In this document: positions 40,701 to 49,700 of the stretch, piece after piece
Position numbering within the stretch: position 1 is the stretch's first letter
How the letters are laid out: each line of letters opens with the position of its first letter
Source: Saxidomus purpurata
Taxonomy: Eukaryota > Mollusca > Bivalvia > Venerida > Veneridae
Assembly: GCA_022818135.1 (NCBI GenBank)
Contig: JAFMSR010000001.1
Location: 35,308,672 to 35,372,671 of the forward strand
Length of the DNA stretch: 64,000 bases
Direction of reading: 5' to 3'
Notes under the pieces: model-generated
The model's input: only the letters and a program-made list of their open reading frames with translations
Database searches by the model: none
Told to the model about the DNA's origin: nothing
Position numbers and translations under genes: made by a program

Positions 40701-43700
40701 GGGTCACTGTGATCTTGACCTTTGACAAAATGACTTTAAAAACAATAGGGATCCTCTGCTGGTCATGACCTACCTCTATATCAAGTTTCGGGATCCTAGG
40801 CTTAAGCTTTCTTGAGTTTTCATCCGAAAACCAGTTGGTAGACGGACGGACGGACAGACAGACAGACAGACATACCGACCGACAAGTGCAAATCAATATA
40901 CATGTACCCCTCTTCTTCGAAGGGGGCATAATAAGTGTACGCACACATTTTGGTTCCTGGGGTACACTGAATATGTGACAGCAAGTGTAAATGCTGAAAT
41001 AACTTCTAAAAACATATTTGCTATTAATTTCAACACACGTAAAAATCGGATGCCACGGGGGACATTTAGTAAGACCCATATTGATCATAGTTCCATATAC
41101 CGGGTATAAACCCATCCATGATATTTCCTTATATTCCGTCTTATTGTTATAGTTTAGCTTACATAACAGTTACGATAAAAATGTAGAATATAAGTAAAAT
41201 ATGGAAAATTTTATGTGAGTATTTTATTCCCCTGTTTCCGCATAATTAATTTTTTCGGTGCCGCTGTTAAGCTGCATGCTTGTTGTCATGCGGGTTGCAT
41301 ATCAATGTTTTGTCTGTCCGTCCGGTGTCATATAAATAAAATGACATAGAATTTTGCATCTTGGTTTCTCCAACAAAAGATTGATTGATTCACCAAAACA
41401 GAGCTGATATATTCTTATTATTAACAATAATGAAAACATGTAGTGCAAAAAGACATGCGCTTTTACCTAGCGAAAGAGATACTGACGAGTTTGCACTTTG
41501 CTATCGTTCAAATTTAGCTCGCCATGAGTTTTAAAAAACGAAATAGCAGTTTCTTTTATTTCCGTGTTGAATTTTTCTGATTCGAAATGAAGTTTTATTT
41601 AGCTAACCTTTTTTGGATCTTTAATCGTTTCAATGACTGGACAATTACAACCATAGGTGAAGGTGAAATTTGTATATGTTTTCAATATTTTGAACAGTTA
41701 GAGTCTTCATGAAATTTTATTCAAAGCTGAAGTTTCAAAGATGAAATTTCTTAACAAATGCGATTCCTTGTTTAAATGGAGATGGCGAACTTAAGCATTT
41801 TCTTTTCCTTTGGCAATTGCCACAGGTGGAAGGAACATACCTTTGACTTTTTTTTCTTAAGCTAATGCTTTTTTCTATGCATTTTAAAATTGATATCAGA
41901 ATAAATAAAAAAAAAAATTGAAAAAATTTTACTATAGACAAGGTTCCCAACACACTCTGTATGAAAACAAGCATGTCGCTCTGAAAAACTCTTCGATTTC
42001 TTTCAAATTTGAGTTACGTTAAACAAATTTGAACGAATTCTAGAGAGAAATGATAGAGCTTTAAGAAAGAGTTTACTTCAATGGAAAATTCCAAGCCGTT
42101 TTCATTCTACAAGGAAAATACCAACGCTGATATAGCGATTTTCGCTAAAACCAGAAAAATGTCACACATATTCCGACAGTGATTTTCGCTAAATTCTCCA
42201 CTAATATTGCGGTACTGCGAAAGACAACCATTAAAACAAGAAATATATATTATTAGACTACAAATCATGGCGTAGATCGTACCTTTACACCAATGTGTTT
42301 GATACTACAGCGGATTTTTCAGTTTTTGTAATTGTCAAAATGTATTAGCGGCCATGAAGGTCCGAGAGGTTGCGCAGTGATTTGTAACAGCTATTCAAGG
42401 ACATTATCAAAACATATCCGAAGGCGATTGAAAGTGAAAGTAAAAGCATTTAGTCAACAAAAAATGAAAAATCCGCCGTAGCATCGAACCCATTTTGAGT
42501 AAAAGTACGATCTACGACATGATTTGAAGTCTAAACATATATATTGCATGTTTTGATAGTTTCCTGTCGCAGTACCGCAATATTATTGGAGAATTTAGTG
42601 AAAATCACCGTCTGGAAAATGTGTGACATTTTTTCTGGTTTGAGCGAAAATCGCTCTACAGCTTTGGCATTTTCGCTTGTAGAACGAAAACGGCTTGGAA
42701 TTTTCCATTGAAGTAAACTCTTTCTTAAAGCTCTATCATTTCTCTCTAGAATTCGTTCAAATTTGTTTAACGTAACTCAAATTTGAAAGAAATCGAAGAG
42801 TTTTTCAGAGCGACATGCTTGTTTTCATACAGAGTGTGTTGGGAACCTTGTCTATAGTAAAGAGCTATGAAGAAAAAAAATTTTTTTTTCAATTTTTTTT
42901 TTATTTATTCTGATATCAATTTTAAAATGCATAGAAAAAAGCATTAGCTTAAGAAAAAAAGTCAAAGGTATGTTCCTTCCACCTGTGGCAATTGCTTGTA
43001 TAGCGTCAAACTATTTTCTTTTTCGTACATAGGGGCATCTTTTGACTAAAACGTGGGCATTACGTAAGTAAACTCGTTTCTTTAGATTTTACGAATGTAT
43101 CTAAGTAAAAGACACAATAATTATTATGTTATACCTTATACAATGACGTTTTCAAAGGGTAAATGTAGTCGAGTAGAAATTGGGGGGATCACATGATCAA
43201 ATCAATCTCTAAACAAAAGTGAATATATGAATAATGTTCAGAAAAAAATAAGAATTAGTCCAGCTGTTAAAGACATATATTGGAAGCCCTGGATAACTTT
43301 TCTGTCATTGGCAGCTATAATTAACTCCTGTTAGGCATGGGTCATAAAACCCTCATCATGCAGCATTTCAATGATTTGGATTTATAATTAGCACCTGTAT
43401 AAATTGTTGTGGTAATTGCTGATTACCTGTATAAATTCTTGTGGTAATTGCTGGTAACCTCATCCAACTATTGGGATTACATTCACCGGACAGAATTGAA
43501 GATACATAATTATTACAATGTTAAAATATCTTGTTTATTCAATGAAAGCTACTTCTGATAATTATTAAATTAACTTATATGCAGTTCTAGTTTACTTCCA
43601 ACATGTGAATATGTCATTATCGTCGCCTTATTCTTAAAATGTCCTATCTACAATTTTGCTATTTTGAGAAAAATGACATTGAACTTTTCAACTTTCATAA

Positions 43701-46700
43701 CTTTTATCTGCTACGTCCCACTGAAGTGATACTTTTGAGTTCGACAATCAGTGTTTATATGAAACAGTGACACATATCAATTTCATTATGTCAAATGAGT
43801 TTGGAGAAAAATGAAAAAAATATTTTGAGATAGAGCAAAAAGGCAAAACTAAATGAACAAAACTTACTCTTAAAATGCTCTTCTTGAGATAGATCAATGT
43901 AATGTTAACATTTACATAATTACGTTGAGTTAGCGTATTCTAATAGTGACTATTCAGCATTTGATTTGAAGGAAAACGTCCCGTCAAACATAATTACTGA
44001 TAACCTAAACTCACTTAAAACCCATATGGGCACATTCAGCCTATACAGCTGTTTGTTTGATTATGTGTTTTTGGGTCCACCATCTCCGTTCGAGGCTTAA
44101 AGCGGTATGACCCGTCCTACATAGCTACGTTCGCTCATCATTTTCTTTCAATTGACGAAGAAATTATCAGAATAGGCCAACATATTGTCCGGCAAATTAA
44201 AAAGACCTTCAATATAAAATTGTTCATGTTACACACATGGTTTTATGTTTACAGTAAGCGTTTGATAAACGATTTTTTCGGAGCTTTTCAGAACAGTATG
44301 AACAACTACTAGTATGACACGTCAATCTTTAATTGAAAATGTATAATCCAATCTCCCTAAAATACATTATATCTTTAAATTTTGAACAGCACCTTTTTAT
44401 ATTCCTTTGCAAGAAGCACATCATGAAAAGTTAAACAGGAACAACGCGAAATAAAACAACATGTTTTAAAAATGCAAAACATTGACATTCTAAGTCTTGT
44501 GTCTATTTTGTTGACAAAAAACAACAAGAGGCTCATAAGGGCCAGTGTCGCTCTCCTGGACTAACAGGACTCCATTGAGAACATTTGTGAATATGTTTTG
44601 GAGTATTATCACGATAACGCTAACAGAGGACACTGTGACCTTGACTTTGAACCGATGTCACCAAAAACAGTAGGGATTATCTACTCAGTTAGACTAACTT
44701 TCATATGGAGTTCGAAGACCGTTGTTGGTAATTACATCTCAAAAGATTAAGCTGAAATAATATTCAAAGTTTGGGTCAGTGTAATCTTGACGTTTAACCG
44801 AAATCCCCTTAAGACAGTAGGGACCACCTACAGGCAACCTTCTGAACATGTTTCATGAACGTCAATTGAAAAATGTGATCTGTAGAGTGTTATTAAGGAA
44901 ATGTTTACGGACAAACAGTAGGACGGATGATGGACAAACCACCATTGCATAAGCTCTGCTGGATTTCGTCTTCGAATCTTTGCATGATTACTGCATGGAA
45001 CGATTTAAAGTCAATGTCATTGTATATAACATTGTATATATCAACTGTTATATCATTTTACTAAAGCATAGTAACCATCTTCGTAAATGTCATTATACAT
45101 GAAGCATACTGATCTGTGTAGACAAAACCTGCAACAGCTATATATTGTCTTTTAGAGTTCAGAGTATCAGCATCTTTAACAGACTTTTCTAAATTTGACA
45201 AATCTTCCACGAAAGTACGATCTTCTTCTGGCATAAATCTTAACATGCTTTCAATATCCTTTCTCTTTTCATCAGACATGTTTGACTTTAATTGCAATTG
45301 TTTTGCCTCACGAAGCTTTTTGCTTTTTCTTAGGACCTCTTTTTCCTGAGAATACTTACCGGTACTTTAACATAATCCTTATCAAAAGAAGTCTTGAAAA
45401 CTACATGAAAGGGCAGACCATTGACATGTTTCAAAGCTTTAACCTTTAGAAACGGAACCTGTTTTAAAGAACTGTGGCTGCAGCACTTTGGAAATCAAAA
45501 CATCTCTTATCCCTTAGCTGAATAACAAACATTTCGTTTGGACGAACTTGCTTAAGCTTTGCAGGGTCCGTATATTACAGGGTTACGAAACGGCCGAATA
45601 TGAAAATATGATGCCCCGGGTCACGTGACATTTATCCGAGATATGGAATATTTTTGAAAATTTTGATCGGGAAAGCCTATCAACAAAACACTTATAAACT
45701 TGTTATTTGAGCGATTTTTCATTGAATCGTGATATTGAAATGTGAGGTAAGTGTTTAAGTTTGTTTTTTTTCATCTTTACCTTTTGTTTTCTATTACAAA
45801 ATGGTCAAAATAAGCTGTTATAAATGGATGATTGTTCGGAGATTTTGAAGCGGTAGAGACGCCGTTGTTGATACACAGTGTAAATGGGTATGTTATGTGA
45901 AGCTAAACTCTTTGTGATTGAGTATTATCTTATTTTTTTCTGATGATAGAGATAGTTCAAAGATTGCTCCGTAGTGATCACTAAATAAAAATCGAGTTTT
46001 AATTTTCAAAAATGCATTTTCGAGCGACTGAAACTGATGTCATTGAGAAGTTATCCAAAATGGCGGCATATTTAGGCGGCGATAATCATTTTACTTATGA
46101 TTTGTGATTACATATACTCCATAAATCGTGACGATATCGTCAAAATAATAATTGTTTTAAAAAGAAAGTAAGTTGAAAAAATGTGATAACTTGAAAATTT
46201 AGCTCGATTTTGTGTAAAATTTTAGTATAAATGGTTTAAAATTGCAATTTTTCAGATTGCGGAAGTGTGAAATTATGTTCGTGCTTTTTGTATTCACTTA
46301 TGCAGTCGATCCTTTAAAACTACTGTTACTACACAAATAACGATCAAACACAAACAGGCAATTACACATTCGTTTTTATTAGCGTAATTAATGTGTGAAG
46401 AATTCTGAAAACAACAATCCTTTAATTAGAAGACGCTGGAACATGAAGTCAAAAATACGAAGGCAATTTTAAAAAGTTAAAACAACGGACAGAATTCCAC
46501 TTTCTATTAATTTATTCGAATTACATGTACCATCTTAGAAATGTCGGGGAAAAACCCCGAGGGAGAAATAAACACGCTTTAACAGAGATCTACACAGCGT
46601 TACAATGTATTAAAAAGTGTTCATTGCATTCACCTTTCACTTTGAAAATATTATGGAAAAGAAGAGGAAAAATGTTTTAAAAACATTTTTTTTCAGCATA

Positions 46701-49700
46701 AAATATACCGTTTACATCGCGCCTCTTTGCGTTTAACTCGTTTTTTTACAGTGAATATAATATATTATGATTTTGATATTTATATTGCTAGAATCTGAAT
46801 TTTATTGCCGAAAATTACGTGAAAATCGTATCAAAATCGAAGAAAAAAATTAATGCCGTTACAGTAACGACATTAGTATCAGTAGGGTACAATATTTCAC
46901 GTGTAAACACGCTTCCGCTCGATAAAGCCGTCGCGTTCATAAATACAGGTAAATCGGCTCGGAAAAAATCGATAGAGCGACATCATATTTTAGCTAACTT
47001 ACCATATATAGTAGAGTTTCATAACCCTGTAATATACGGACCCTGAGCTTTGTTGTGAAGTTTAATGTACTATAATAATTTGAAACCCTGAGCTTTTTCT
47101 CAATGTGAGAATGTAATATGTCTATTTCTTGTATACTAGAATGGCCTGAAGTTCCAATTTTTTCGATAATTTCTCTTACTTCAGGGTGTCTGTGATGGAA
47201 CAATTTATTGCATAGCAGATAATTTTGTTTCTATTTTGAGGAATGCAGGATTCGCACAATAAAGTTATTTTTCTCGTTAGGATATTTCTTTACAACTTTC
47301 TCTCAAATTATAGAAACAGCACTTGCAAATTCACTCGGACCACGACCTCCAGTTTGCTCATTCCATGTAATAGTGTATGCCATTTTTTCAATCAAAGTTC
47401 CCAGTCATGTCGAAAATACGTAACTTTCGTTTATAAAAGAAATTGGGCACTTTACTACGGAGATCTGGGTAACACTTTCCATATGAAAACAGACAATTAC
47501 TTCATTCACATACTTTTACCTATCTCTTCTATGTTTAAACGTATAGTATCCGAATTCGTTCATACTATATTTACAAAAAAAATGAAAAACAACTTAAAAT
47601 CATAACGATATTTTCTGAAAAAGAGAAATATAATGGATGGAATACCGAATGCTTTCAAACAAAAAAATAATGTCTTCTTCAAATATCCAGATGTGTGCTT
47701 TAATAACACTAGTTTCACTTCTTGTCAACATTGTTGTTGTTGTTAAAACTGGAGTTAGAGCAAACTCATTCTAAGATCATATTTAGTCATGTGACAAAGA
47801 ATCTTCACATTGATTGGCTAAAAAACATATTTAGACTAAAATCGATGTAAGAGATGGAGATGTGATAAAATACAGGCCAAGTACCTCGTATTATAGTGGA
47901 CATAGATCAAATACATAGTCGGGATCTTAATTTCTATGACGTCAATGTACAAATAAAAGTCTTGGTAGATACAGCAAAGTCAGATTAAGTCATATATGTA
48001 ATTATCTCATTTTTTACAAAATGGTAGATAGGACATTTTTAGAATAAGGCGACGATATGTCTTCATTTTAAAGAAACCCATTAATTTCAGGTGTGATGGG
48101 AAGTGTACAAAATATGCTTACAAGACATTATATCTTCTACACAGGAGTCTTAAAAAGGGTATGAATGGTCATGGAGTTGTGAATATTCTACACCATGCTA
48201 TAACTAGCCACAGTTCTGCAAAGGTAACTTCAAACTACTGCCATGACTTTAGTAACACATCAGTTCAGAATGGCAGTGCCGGTACTAGAAATTGTATTTG
48301 TATGCAATGAAATTGTGATATAATCATTGTTTTGATATTTGTTTCTTGTTTTGTTTTGGACTAAGATGAAACATACACGCTGAGTTTCATTGCAATTGGT
48401 CACTCCTATTTTGAGTTAATGTCGCTGTTGTTAAAGATTTCAGATCATATCAAAATAGAGATAAATCCAGTGGTTGCATGCCGTTAAGATAGTTCATGTG
48501 AAATATTTCAAATTTGGATTTAAACATTGCATTTGTCTATGCTCATACGTGGTTTTTGAAGTGGTTTGATTAGGAAATCGCACAAGAAGATGAACACACT
48601 TGTAATAGTTTTGCACTGAGGTTTTTTATCTTTCCACAAGTGTTTACAATCTTAAAGGATGTTTGAATTATCTCATAACAAAGCAAGATGCAATGGTTTT
48701 ATCTAGATTTATGATTTTTAAGGTACGAGTGCTTGTTTTATCAACTGTATCAATATTGACATATGATGCAGTAAATCTTCTGTTTAACGTTATTTTGTTT
48801 TTATCCGTATTATTTTATGGTTCTTAGATTCTTCATCGCATTTCTACAGGAAGCAATAATCCAGATATAATACAATGCCCATGTCCGCTTAAATTTCAAA
48901 TGTAAATAACGTTACATTGAGTGCATGCCTGCTAGCTTACAAATATTTTAGGTTTGAAGTCGTTTAATGACATTTAAGAACAAAGCAATAATTAGAAATA
49001 CGACACTGTCAATGATAAAAATCTCCCACTTTAACTGTTTTAGCTATACTCGACAAGGTTCAACAGAGCTTATGTGATGGTTGTTTATCCGTCGTCAGTC
49101 TGTCCGTCCACTCTTTCTGATAACACTCTACAGGTCACAATTTTCATTCAAATTTCATCAGCCTTGCGCAGAAGGTTGCCTGCAACATGTAGACGATCAT
49201 TATTGTTTGGTGAATGGGTCAAAAGTCATGATCACAATATCCGAAACTTTTTTAAATCTTTCCATATGTGATATAAGATCAATATAAACCACGGTCTTCA
49301 AACTTAACAGGATATTTGGTCTTACTAGTTACACATTGTCTACTGTTTAGGGGTCAGATGGTCAAAGATCAATGTCACAGTGATCAAAACGTTAAATTCT
49401 TCACTCAATATAATAGTGATCTATAGCATTCACAGTCTTCAAGCGTCAAAGGATAATTTGTCTTACTAATTAGAAGATCTCTACTGCTTTTTGGGTCAGT
49501 TGTTCAAATGTAGAAGTCACAGTGGCCTCTGTTATATTTCCATGATAACACTCTACAGGTCACAATTTTCATTTGACTTCATGAAACTTGCTTAGAATAT
49601 TGCATGCATCCTGTAGACGATCCCAACCGTTTTAGTGTCCACGGGTCAACGGCCAAGATTGTTGTGACCCGGAAAATCAGTTCAGTTCAATATTTAGAGC

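Larger units (their letters stand above)
43618..48057 (-). mobile_element. TIR DNA transposon carrying a DUF7869-like DDE-type gene
   Basis: Forty-one-bp terminal inverted repeats, 39 of 41 identical, start TATCGTCGCCTTATTCT at 43618 and end at 48057. They enclose the decayed gene 45060-47480, the only coding unit, which supports the ends being those of the same element. Flanks TGTCAT (43612-43617) and TGTCTT (48058-48063) may be a 6-bp target duplication with one change. A repeat block (44524-44950) and a second TIR transposon (45562-47045) are nested inside. The superfamily is unassigned. Confidence 0.7.

Noticed and set aside
40561..41115. 184-codon minus-strand open frame
   Set aside because: It runs across GTGACCTTGACC repeats and a GACGGACAGACA microsatellite; the apparent protein is translated repeat.
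45061..45297. Possible middle exon of the IFI44-like gene (minus-strand frame)
   Set aside because: Its motifs continue with 45300-45554 and 47053-47480 as a DUF7869-like pseudogene, and the IFI44 frame is completed by the 38-nt exon instead.
47243..47605. 120-codon plus-strand open frame
   Set aside because: It lies antisense to the better-supported pseudogene blocks and has no family features.
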